DNA from: Sindora glabra
Taxonomy: Eukaryota; Streptophyta; Magnoliopsida; Fabales; Fabaceae
Assembly: GCA_020226215.1 (NCBI GenBank)
Contig: CM035230.1
Span: 24,037,883 to 24,101,882 of the forward strand
Reading direction: 5' to 3'
Length of the DNA stretch: 64,000 nt
The notes below the pieces were generated by a model. The model did not search any database and had not been told where the DNA came from. It saw only the letters and a list, made by a program, of their open reading frames with translations. Each line of letters begins with the position of its first letter. Position 1 is the stretch's first letter. This document shows positions 49,642-61,429 of this stretch, piece after piece. Both the position numbers and the translations under genes were made by a program.

Positions 49642-52600
49642 ATTAGTAAATTAAGCCCGTGCTATGCACGGATTAATAATTAATAAAATAATAATAAAAT
49701 TTTAAAAATATAATAATTTAATTACGTATTAAAATATATTATTAATTCAAAAGGAATGAAATATAAAAATATAAATTATATGTATTTTTCTTATTTTAAA
49801 TATTATTATACATGATTTTTATATAATTTTAAAATCAATAATAAAAAAAAATATTTACGTCATGGTATGATCAAGTAAGAAAGAAAATGATAATAGTATA
49901 CAAAAATCTTTTCATAATTATGTTTAATACATAAAATAACGTAGGAATGGAATGGAAAATAAATATTTTATTTAAAAATATAATTTTAATACCATATTAA
50001 TAATATCATTTATTCTTTTAACTCAATGTCAGTTAATTTTTTTGAATGTAATTTTATATTTCTTATTGTGAAATAAACATTAAACTATTAGTAATATTTT
50101 ATTTTAAAGTTAATGAATAAAAATAGTATAGTTAGATTTAAGTTGTAATTATTTTTTTTAAATCTTTTCCAAGAAAAAAAGCTGCATACACTTATTTTTC
50201 TAGTTATACATTACATAATTTATGAATTTTGTTTAAAACATATCATTGTTATTGATTCATTTTATATATTTAATAATCTACTATCTAACTTCTTAACATT
50301 GCTTAATTTTTAATTGATTGAACTTTAATATATAAATAGGTTTTATACTACTGCTTACTCATATATTATTACATTATAAGAAAATTCCTAATTTTTTTGC
50401 CTTTCAATATACATTTTAGTTACGTTTATTTTTTAATAACATAATATCTTTATACTCACTAACAACATAAATAATTTTTTATTTCTTAATAAATTAAATT
50501 AATTTAGACATACATAACATTATTTAATCAATTAAAGCATTACCATTTTTTAGGTATTTTTATATGAATGTATTTCAATATATATATTTTTTAAAATTTT
50601 ACATCAAAATAAAATTTTAAATTTAAAAGTAAAAAATATATAAAATATTTTAATAAGTAATTTTTATTAGTTTATTTTATAATTTATTACCATTTTTACA
50701 TTAATGAATTCACCTTTCTCCTTAATAAAAATAAAATAATAAAATAATTTTAACATATTTAAAATATTTTTATAATAAAAATGCTTACAAATCATATTTA
50801 AAAAACATTTGGATTTAAGGAAAATTTTCCAATAAATGTAGAAAGATAATATAACCATGAAGAAAATATTAAAATTTTAAGTAAATCAATTTAATATTAA
50901 TTTTATGATTTTTTTTTAAAAATAGAGCATTTAATTGATTCATTCAATTTATACATTTTATATTAAAATTTTAAACTATTTAATATAGATTATAATAAAA
51001 ATATTTACAAATCATATTTAAAGATGAATTTGATTAAAAATATTTTTTCTAACAAATGTAAATAACTTATTTATTGACAGTGTTAAGGGTGATAATCATT
51101 TAGTGGAGCAAATATAAACTATGATCTCAACAATTGACTAACATGTTTCTAATTATTCTTATTACTATTCATGTTATATATTTTAATAAATAACCTTTAC
51201 CTCAAAGCAAAAATTGTTAGATTTTTTCTATCTTTAAATTTTTTTTTATAGAAATCACTCTAAATTAAGTATGTTATACAATACAATTAATAAAAGGAAG
51301 AGAAACAATATATAAATTATAAAGTATAGATAAAATTTCTTTGATGTGTATTTAATGTGAAATATAATACTTAAAATTTGATATCAAGACAATATTGAAA
51401 AAATTAAACCAATAAAATTAATTATTTTTAAATATTTTTTATTAAAAATTGGATATGTAAATAATTAATTTAATTAATACTTTCTATAACCTTAACTTAT
51501 TTAAAAAATTTTATGATAAAAATAAAATATATCATGTTATATTTATACTATTTACTTATATTAATGTTTCAATTATAAATAACTCTAGTAAACATAAAAA
51601 AGGAAAAATATGTAACAAAGTATATTAGAATAGGAGAAATAATGTGTGAGTTGTATTGTAATAAAAGTTAAAAATGCAATATGTAGTAAATCCTTAATTA
51701 AATAAAATGTTTGACATATTAAAAATAATTTTATAATAAAAATAAAATAAATTGAATTATATCAATATTATTTAATATATTACATCTAAATTTTAAATAA
51801 TAGATGTGAACATAAAAAATAAAAACATATAATGAAATAGATGAAATGAGAAAAAATAGTTTGTGTCCTGTTAAGTCTTAATAAAATTTTAATTGATATA
51901 TTTTTAATTTAAAATATGATACTTGAAAATTATTATGAAGAAAAATAAGAAAATTTTAATAAATAAAATTTAAAACATCTTTGAATATTATTTTTTAAAA
52001 TAAAATATGCAATTAATTAATTTCATCAATAATTTTTATTTTAAAGTTTTAATTTATTTAAGATGTTTAAATAAGTTAAAAATAAAATATTTCATATTAT
52101 ATTTATATTACTTTGTAATATTAATGTTTAAATTATTAAAAAAGATATGAATGCACATTAAAAAAAGGAAAAATATGTAGCGGAGAAAATAAAAAAATGA
52201 GAAATAATATGTTAGATGTAAAGTAATAAAGAAACTAGGATTAGAATAAATTAATCAATTATATAAAAATATTAAAATTCTTAACTTATTTAAAATATTT
52301 TCTTAATAAAAAATAATCTGACAGATCTATACTACTAAAAAATATTGGTGTCTAAGCTTTAAATATTATAAGTAAACAAAAACTCATAAGAAAATCATAC
52401 AATGAGGTAGACAAAATAAAGAAAAATAACAAATAAAATATTACGACTTTATGAAATTAATTAATATATATTTATTTTGACATATAATACTTGAAAATTG
52501 ATATAAAATATGTTGACAAAATTTAAATCATAAATTTAATTTTAATATTCAAATATTATTAATAAAAATATAATATGCAATTAACTGATCAACTTATGAT

Positions 52601-53817
52601 AATTTTTATTAAAATTTTAATTAATTTAAAATATTTATAAAATTTAAAAATAAAATATATATTATTATATCTATAATACTTAACGATATAAATATTTGAG
52701 TTATGAGTAATATAAATAGATATAAAGAATTAAAAAAAAGAAACAGAGCAAATAAAAAGGAAAAAACATTGTTTGAGCTAATAAACATTAAAATTTAAAA
52801 ATAAAATATATATAGTATAGTAAATTAATTCAATTAAGTAAAAATTTTAACATATTTAAAATAATTTTGTCATAAAAAGAAATTATACTGTAATAAATTT
52901 ATTATTACTAAATAATTTTGATATGTAAATAATATAACTAAAAAAATACGATATATAATACATGAAGTATAAAGTCTTCCCAAATGTTTAATTGATATGT
53001 TTATAAAATTTAAATATAAAATATATAATTTTATATGTATACTACTTGCTGATATTAATATATAAGTTATAAATAATAAAAGTAGACATGAAATATAGAA
53101 AAACATGAATTAGAATAAATAAAAGGTAAAGAATCAACGCTTAAGTCATAAAACAATGAAAGTTAAAACTAAAATATATAATAAAGTAAATTAATTTAAT
53201 TAAATAAAAAATTTAAATTTATATAAAATATTTTTATCATAATTTTTTTATTGTGTTAAATTTGTATTATTCAATAGTATTTGAGTTATAAATAATATAA
53301 GTGAAAAATAAAAAAAAGTGAAATAGTATAAGAGGAGGTATAAAATCTTAAAAAAAATCCTCGTTAATATGTATTTAATTTGACATGTAATATTTAAAAA
53401 TTAATTTAATTGAATAAAAATTTAATTATTTGAAATATTTTTATCCCAAAAATATCATACTATATTAAAGTTATAATATTTAATAATATTTAAATTCTAA
53501 ATAGTATAAATAAAAAGTTAAAAAATGAAAAAAATTAAAAAATGGGACAATGTTAGGTTGGAATTTTTTTTCCCAATCCAACACATGTCCCAAAAATAAA
53601 ATCCCCTGGGCACTCAAAAGAGAGAGAGAGAAAAAGAAAATCTCTAAATTCATTGTATAATCGGGATGAGATTGTATCACATACTCAGAGTTTATAAACT
53701 CCTAGGAGCACTGTAGTCTTCCCTTGATTATGATGATAATGATGATTATATCGATTACTATACTCTTGTAATGTTGCTGCTTCTTTTATATAATTCATAA
53801 ATTTTCCTAAAAAAACT
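49642..53817. repeat. Extremely AT-rich degenerate repeat block, about 4.2 kb
   Basis: The block starts near AGCCCGTGCTATGCACGG (49653-49670), a small GC-rich palindromic phrase. It then runs almost without GC to about 53500. A segment of the type AAAATATTTTTATGATAAAAATAAAATATAT recurs at about 51505, 51722, 52060, 52285, 52630, 52860, 53000, 53222 and 53430. Early spacings alternate between roughly 220 and 340 bp, giving a higher-order period of about 560 bp. There is no gene. Comparison with 59582-61420 shows the block interrupts a sequence that is continuous there. Confidence 0.65.
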
Positions 53818-55010
53818 TAAAATGAAGGGAAGAAAAAGAGTGGGAAAAATCAAAGCAACGGTCGAAATTATGAAGACGCACAAAAGGAGCGTCCCTATAT
53901 TGACCTGTAGGAAATCATCATCATCATCATCATACTATGAATTTGGAGGTTTTTTAATTAATGCTGATTACTAGCCAGTATAGCAGTTAAATACATCAGT
54001 TTGATCTATTTCTAGATTGGTTTGCACAGACCAATCTTAAACAGATTAAATTCAATCCGGTTCACAAAATTTGTAATTTTTTAAAATAAAAATTTGAGTC
54101 TTAAAATTTACAGATTATGAACTAGATTGACAATTTTTTAAAAATAATTTTAAAATTATAAGAATAATAAATTTAAAAATTAAATATTTAATATATTTTT
54201 AATTCATACTAATAATTCAGAATTAAATAAAACATATAATAAAAGTTAGTTAGTTTTGAAACAAAATCATCAATTAAGAAAAAATTTATTTAGGTTGGTT
54301 GATTTAAAAGCTAAAGAACTATTAGATTGATCAGGTGAAATTTTATTTAATATGTTAGTTTAATTTAAAAATAAAAATATAAAAAAATGGTCTCATCCAC
54401 AAACTTGACAGACTAATCCACTTTAAATTCACATTTAAATATATTCACTTTTTATGAATCTTAATCAATTTTTTTAAATTTTAAGAATTCAAGTCCATTT
54501 TAATGACTTTGCTAAAGCACCATTCACAATATTTCCTCTCAATACATGCTTTTGCATTTGCTTTCCATGACGCTATAGTTCATTTTCACACAAGCTAACA
54601 CTATAAAATGTTTTATCGAAATTTTAAAATATTTTTATTATAATATTGCTAAAAATAACTTTTGATTTAATTAAAATTATAGAAAATATATAATATGAAT
54701 TGTTTTTGGTATATTAACAGAAAGGAAGTTTGGACCAAGACTTTCATCATACAACCTAAGTTTCTCACCACAATCCTATCGTCTTGTGGTGAAACAATAA
54801 TATATCTGTATTAATATTATTATCACTTTTTTTATTATGTTTATCAAAATAATAACAAAAAAATGTTCTATTTCTTTCTTTTCTTTGTACTCCTTTTTAA
54901 AATGAACAATTTAAACGGAATTAAGTTCTTCTACTAATTGATTCTTTAAATAAAAGATGTTATAAACAAATTTTGAGAAAAAACAAAGAAAAAGAAAGAA
55001 AGAAAATATA
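53818..55010. repeat. Duplicated segment, copy A (paralogue of 59922-61420)
   Basis: From about 53950 it runs in direct orientation parallel to 60020-61420 (shared CTGATTACTRGCCAGTATAGC and AATCCGGTTCA, through to AAATATATGAAGACTTTTT). The first 90 bp (53818-53908) is present in the other copy in the opposite orientation. A CAT trinucleotide run (53908-53932) marks the switch. No gene is recognised. Confidence 0.85.
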
Positions 55011-55599
55011 TGAAGACTTTTTATATGCTTGCCACAAGGATTTAAATTGCGGTTGCAATAACAGATACGATTGCGTTGTGTTTTTTGTGGTTGCAATTAA
55101 TACATTTTTCAAAATGCAGATTGTAACCCTTGCGAACATGAAATTTTTTTTTTACAATTTGTACATTTCTTTTAAAAAATGTTCAAATTATGATATTAAA
55201 TTTAATGAGTTGTAATTTTTGTTAATATTATACTTTTAAATGCATAAAATAAATTCATAATATTTTATTAGGAAAGACTTTAAAATTTAACAAAATTAGT
55301 TTATATTGGTAATATATAAATAATATACTATATAAAATATTACATAAAACATAAATATATATGACAATGCCAACAATATATTCTTAGCATAAATATTACA
55401 TAATACATACATACATACATACATGTGTATATATGATAATCCCAACATGTTTTTACATAAAAAAATAAGAAGGCAAACAAGATAGAATTTGATATTATTT
55501 TGATTACCACGTAGTAGAATTACATGGAGAATCATAACCCCCACCTTCAATTTGACCATGATTATATGTTATTTGCCCAAAAACAAACCTAATAAATTC

Positions 55600-58260
55600 A
55601 GTAACTGTATCATTTCCTTGATGATAAGAAGGCTCTAGCTAAGGATATAATTAAGAATATGATTGGTGCTAATAATAAGATGGAGCCATTACAGGTAAAT
55701 GATGATCATAAGATGATAATCAAATATTGATAAGATGGTGAATAATAACTATAATTGCTTTAAGATGAAGTGCCAATACCAAAATCACTAAAATTTTAGG
55801 ATAAACAAGCAAAGGGAAATTTTTTTGATATTTTTTTGTTGTTATCTCCTATTTATTCTTTGTTGTGATATATTTCTACTATTATTACCAATATGATTTG
55901 CTCGAAAATATGTCATATCAATATAAAAGCCATTACCTCTAAAAGGTGGTATTTTACTATAAAAGTTATATAGCCTTTATTCATCCCTATCTACTTGAGC
56001 TAATTCATTTGCACTTCCATCACGATCATCACTTGTTGGATTTGAGCCCCATCTCAACTTTATGAACATCCTTCACTAAAATTTGAATCATTCTCCTCCA
56101 TCCTAACGTCTTCATCATTTGAATTAATCCTAGGTAGCCATTCAAATTTTTGATGAACATCTAATAATGGTGATTCTTTCTCCTCAAGTCATGGATTTAA
56201 TGGATCATTTTCCTAGAATATATGGTCAAGATTTATATAATTGGAACTACTCTTTATGTCCTTTTGACTTTTTTTCATCATGTGTCTTATCTTTAACTCC
56301 ATGTTATAAAAGGTAAAGACAATTTTTTATAGGTTTGCATACTTCAATCTATTACTTGTTTTTGTGTGTATATAGCTAAATGTGCTCCAAATTTGTTCAT
56401 AGTTTGATGCAAAATTTGTTTGACTAAGAACCTTGATAGCTAATCTTTAAAGTTTAGGAGCACAATTCCCATATATTAGCCACTATTGAGTTACTAAAAA
56501 AGATGGGAAACATAAATATGAGTTATTACCTAACAATCATCTGTATAATATAAAAAAATATTATTATTATTATCTTACTGGGATTCATTTGAAAACAATC
56601 CCTCTGAGCTTGTGATGTTCCAAACATCTCATGCTTATCTTGAAAAAGTAGTAACTACACTATATAATATATTTTTATAAATTCTTTATAATAATAATGG
56701 TAAAAAATTATATATTAAGCTATAAATTGCAAGATATATAACTAGCCCAATTGATTGCTTTTATTTGAATATGAATATTAAGTTCTAATCTAGAAATCAC
56801 CTTTGTAGTTCCATCAAGTGTTTCTTTTCCCACATCTTCTCCATGCTCAAAACTAATTGAAACTGTGGATTAAGAAAATAATCCTACAAAAAGAAACTTT
56901 GACTAATAATTATGACTAAGATTTAATAAGAGATACACAATAAATTCATAAATGAAATTATATTATATGTTGACTAGCCTATAGAATGCCAATATGAATG
57001 CATAAATCTTCATATCTTATCAATGATGTCATTATATTGTGTGTGATAATGACATTTTTATTGAATGAATTGCTTTGCTATATCTATAGCTTCATACAAA
57101 AAGCCTATTTTTAGCTTTTTATCACCATCAATTTATCTTAAAACTTTCATAATAAGTTCAAGTACCTTTACTGCATCACTTGCTTTATTCCAAACTTTTT
57201 TCCTAAAACAATTTTCTTTAATTCATTTGCAAGCCTTGAATTTTCTTTTCCATATTTGGACTTTTTATATTCTTTTGAATCAAACATGTTTTTTTAAAAC
57301 TTCTTATTACTTAAAAATTAACTCAAGTTGGCTGAGCTATTTTGCAAAACGAGTGATAGTAGGACATATAATGTCCTTACCCCCATTAAACTTTTTCATA
57401 TGGTTTACTATCCAAGTGTAATTGTAAATAAATGAAGTCACCAAATTTTCACCTTTTAATACTTTTTAGACATTTGATTACTTACCAATATCCTCGAAGC
57501 ATAAGTCTAAACAATGAGCTATGCAAGGTGACTAAAAGAGATGTGGTTGTCTTTCTATAAACTTCTTTCCCATAGCTTTTAATGCTTTTTCATTATCAAT
57601 GACTACTTGCATTGTATATTGCTTCCAACCTCTTCAACAACTTGATTAAGTAACTTAAAGTAATAATGAGTGTTCCTATTAGACACAAAAAAGGCATAAA
57701 TGGATTTTAAAAAAAATAGTTCCCTTATTATTGTAGGCAAGAAAGTTCATTATGTGCATGTGATTTATACTATTAATCAAACCATCATATATTATTCTAA
57801 GATCTACCCCTTTCCATGTGCCTTTTAATTATTCTATCCATGTTTTCATATATTAAATTTTGATTCTAAATTCATCTCTGAAATATCATAAGGAGTGAGT
57901 CGCTTAACTGCTGACCTAATGTCAGCCACCACAGTAAGTAAATTATGCAACCATGGAGAATTAACCAATTGCATAGATAAACAATCATACAAAATAAACT
58001 TAGAGAGAGCTTCTCCTAACTTTTTTCTTAATGCCTTCCTATTTTAAGCTTTTACTCCTTATTAAATTAGGTTTTGACGATCTTAATCTAAAAGTTGGAT
58101 CATCAAATTGTTGGGCACTAACTCTACTTCTAGCAACTGCATGAGAACTCTCACTCTCCTTATATATATTATCATACGTCTTAATAGTTCACTTAAATCT
58201 TTGTTAGTCTTCCCATTCTTGATATATCTTCTTACTTTCTTGTTTAGCTTGTCTTATAGA
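55600..58260 (-). pseudogene. hAT transposase relic (DUF659 and dimerisation domain)
   Basis: Minus-strand fragments follow hAT transposase order. The N-terminal part near 58170-58040 contains SAQQFDDPTFRLRS. The DUF659 core near 57620-57470 contains DNEKALKAMGKKF, PHLF and SPCIAHCLDLCFEDIGK. The middle near 57190-57070 contains VKVLELIMKVLR and KIGFLYEAIDIAK, and near 56870-56800 FLNPQFQ. The C-terminal dimerisation motif near 56490-56290 contains LAIKVLSQT, NYEQIWSTFSYIHTKTSNRL and VFTFYNMELKIRHM. Many stops and frameshifts are present. No terminal inverted repeats were located. It could not supply active transposase for the non-autonomous hAT elements at 14.7 and 18.3 kb. Confidence 0.85.
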
Positions 58261-58261
58261 T

Positions 58262-59345
58262 GTTTCCTCACACCTAATTCAATTTTTGCCTTCTGCTTTC
58301 CTAACGCGCATTGGTGGGGCTGTTCACTTGCACTTCATTTCCCTTCTATTTTTCGAACCAGTAAAATATGAGAAATTCTTGTACGTTAATAGGCACGAAA
58401 ATTGTGTGTTGTCAATGTCTCTTAAAAATTGAAATAAATTTAAAGAGATGTAATTGGAAAATTGATTGTTTTATTAATAATAAAGAAGCGATAATTTTTT
58501 AGTGATCAAAGAAAAGATGAGGAGCATTAATGTAAGTTAGATCGATTAGTTGTGAGAATTTGGATAAAATTATTGTAACTCTTCTCATTTACAAGTTGAA
58601 ATCTCACTCAATGCTAATCATTTTGCTTGGTAAGTAAGGAAATCCTTTAGCGCTCAAGATTAATTGAATATAACCTTTAAGAGGAACTCTACTTATAGTC
58701 CCAATAGATCATTAGTATCCTATTTGATAGAATTGGAAGAATATGTCAATCCTACCATTTTCCTTACAAAAGAAAAGGGGAGGTATTTTATATGAAACTC
58801 TATGGCCTCTTTTGGGTTCAGACGTTCAATGTCTAAGGAGCTCAGAAGTCTCAGTTAAGGGAAAGATGAAATGTTATATGAAGTGAATATTATATGTTCA
58901 TGGCTTAGTCTTAATTTTTTATTGGACAATTTGTATTTTTTTCCATCCTTTCTTCATAAGTCTCCTGCCTTGCTTACATGCCGGGTTTTAAATTATGATT
59001 TAGTTATAATTATGATTTTATTATAATTAGAAAATTATAGATAAATGCAAAAAATTATAACAATTGTAACGTAAAATTGTAAAATTATGAATATGATACA
59101 GTACACAAAAAAAATATTATGCGCAATATTATGATTATATCCTTGCTCACATGTATTGGTGGGGGAAGTTTTGTCTACTTGCATTCAATTCTATTTTTCC
59201 AACAAGTAAAGTATGGGAGAATTTTCTTCATCCACTATCATTAAAAAATGAGAGAAATTTAACGAGATTTAATTAAAAATTAATTATTTTATTAATTTTT
59301 AATAACAATAAAATAATAACTTTTTAGTTATAGAGGGCATACGCT
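58262..59345. repeat. TNL promoter-related sequence and internal duplication
   Basis: Bases 58262-58310 (CCTCACACCTAATTCAATTT and following) match the region just upstream of the TIR gene at 48757-48806. A segment beginning CATTGGTGGGG at about 58309-58530 recurs, diverged, at about 59153-59345 (shared YACTTGCAYTYAATTY and TGATTGTTTTATTAAT-like wording). No gene is present. Confidence 0.65.
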
Positions 59346-59581
59346 TATATACTTAGTGGAAAAAATGTTATATAAAATATTCCTACATTTTAGCATATAC
59401 CGGCATATATGACGCACTATCCGAATTCTTATACAACTATTTTAAACTACGGATATTTAGAAACAGGAGTAACACATAATTTGTGATAGTGATATTTCGG
59501 TATAAAACAATTAATTTTTTTAAAAAAAATAGATAATAAATAAGAAAATTGGTGTATTTAATTTCTGAAAGTGTTGGTTGA

Positions 59582-61420
59582 AAAGATAACTCTTTTCTAA
59601 TATACCTTCCAAAATGTAATTACCTCATTAGAAATATTATTATAGATGACAAGTCTTTTGTTAATTATTTATGGATTTATCTGTTCGGAGGACTGACTTT
59701 CATGGCAAAAATAACCAAAGTCTTTGGGGAGGGGCAGCTTCATCGAAACAAGAAAAACGAAATGACCATGTCCAGTGATGATTTCACATATAGAAGGATA
59801 TGTTTTTGTCCATGCATGACCATCCATGAAATAATTAAATTGTCTTAAATTTTTTTACATTTCAGATTCCTGAGCATATTAAAGGGAAAAAGAAAAAGAA
59901 AAAACCCACAAATTTATTTCATTTCCTACAATAGATGGACGCTCCTTTTGTGCATCTTCATAATTGGAACCGTTGCTTTGATTTTTCCTATTTTTTTCTT
60001 CCTTTCATTTTAATTGATACTGATTACTGGCCAGTATAGCTGTTAAATACATCTGTTTGATATACTTGTTGATTGGCTTGCACGGATCAATCGTAAACAA
60101 ATTAAATTGAATCCGGTTCATAAAATTTGTGAATTTCTTAAATAAGAATTTGTGTCTCAAAACTTGTGGATTATGGATTAGAATTGCAAGCTTTTTTTTA
60201 AAATAATTTTAACTTAAAATAATAATGATAGATTTAAAAATTACATATTTAATATATTTTTAATGACAAAGACCCTATTTTAGTCCTTGAAAGAATCAAT
60301 TTTTCTCATTTTGGTCCTTAATTGAAATGTTTTCTTAATTTGGTCTCTATAAGATTAAAAATATTTAAATTTTAGTCCTTCTATACAATTTTTTCCTAAG
60401 GCTAAAAATTATATGGAACTGTACGGAATGACTGAAATTTGAATATTTTTAATCTTACAAAGACCAAATTGAAAAAATTTTCAATTAGGGATCAAAATGA
60501 GAAAAATTGAATCTCTTAGGCACCAAAATAGGATTTTTGTCTATTTTTAATTCATATCAACAAGACTAAATAAAATATGATAAAAGTTAGTTAATTTTGA
60601 AACAAAATCATCAATTAAGAAAAAATTTATTTAGGTTGGATTGATTTGAAAGATAAAGAACCATTAGATTGATGAGGTGAAATTTTATTTTATATATTTG
60701 TTTAATTTGAAAGTAAAAATATATTAAAAAAATTGATCTCATTTGTGGACCCATGGACATGTCCATTTTAGATTCAGATTTAAATGGATTCATTTTTTAT
60801 GAATCTTAATCCATTTTTTTTTTCAAACTTGAGAACTCAAGTCTGTTTCATTGACTCTACTAGCCCACCATTCACCATATTTCCCTTCAATATATACTTT
60901 TGCATTTGCTTACCATAAAGCTACAATTCCTTTTTACACAGCTGACACTAATAAATGTTCTGTTGCATTTTTAAAATATTTTTATTATAATACTGCTAAA
61001 AATAACTTTTAATTTAATTGGAATTATAGAAAATATACAATATGAATTTTGTTTGATATATTGACAGTAAGGAAGTTTAAACTAAAGGCTTCCATCATAC
61101 AACCTAAGTTTCTCACCACAAACCTATCATCTATTCATGAAACAATAAGATTTCTGTATTCATATTATTATCAATTTTTTATTGTGTTTATCAGAATAGT
61201 AGTAGAGAATATTATTTTTTGGTAATAAAAAAAAATTCTATTTCTCTCTTTTCTTTATACTCCTTTTTTTTAATGAACTATTTAGTGTTAATTCAATTCT
61301 TCTATCTAAACGGAATTAAGCTCTTATGCTAGTTAATTCTTTAGATCCTTAGAATAAAGGATGTTTATAAACAAATCCGAGAGAAAACAAAGAAAAAAAA
61401 AAGAAAATATATGAAGACTT
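59582..61420. repeat. Duplicated segment, copy B (uninterrupted paralogue of 49337-49642 plus 53818-55010)
   Basis: The left part (59582-59925) matches the sequence upstream of TNL copy 2 at 49337-49642, with shared GGGGAGGGGCAGYTTCATCG and TATGTTTTTGTCCATGCAT. The right part (59925-61420) matches 53818-55010. It carries a MITE absent from copy A. No gene is recognised. Confidence 0.85.
60265..60541. mobile_element. Mutator-like MITE, 277 bp, with 10-bp target duplication
   Basis: The element is almost entirely one imperfect inverted repeat: left end GACAAAGACCCTATTTTAGTCC, right end inverted GACAAAAATCCTATTTTGGT. It is flanked by identical TATTTTTAAT (60255-60264 and 60542-60551). The paralogous segment at 54194-54203 has a single TATTTTTAAT and no element, which proves the insertion and its limits. 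A 9-11-bp duplication with long inverted repeats points to the Mutator superfamily. Confidence 0.9.
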
Positions 61421-61429
61421 TTTTTATAT

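Noticed and set aside
54973..55215. Small plus-strand open frame with Cys-rich wording
   Set aside because: It spans the edge of a duplicated non-coding segment, is not kept open in the other copy near 61400, and matches nothing known.
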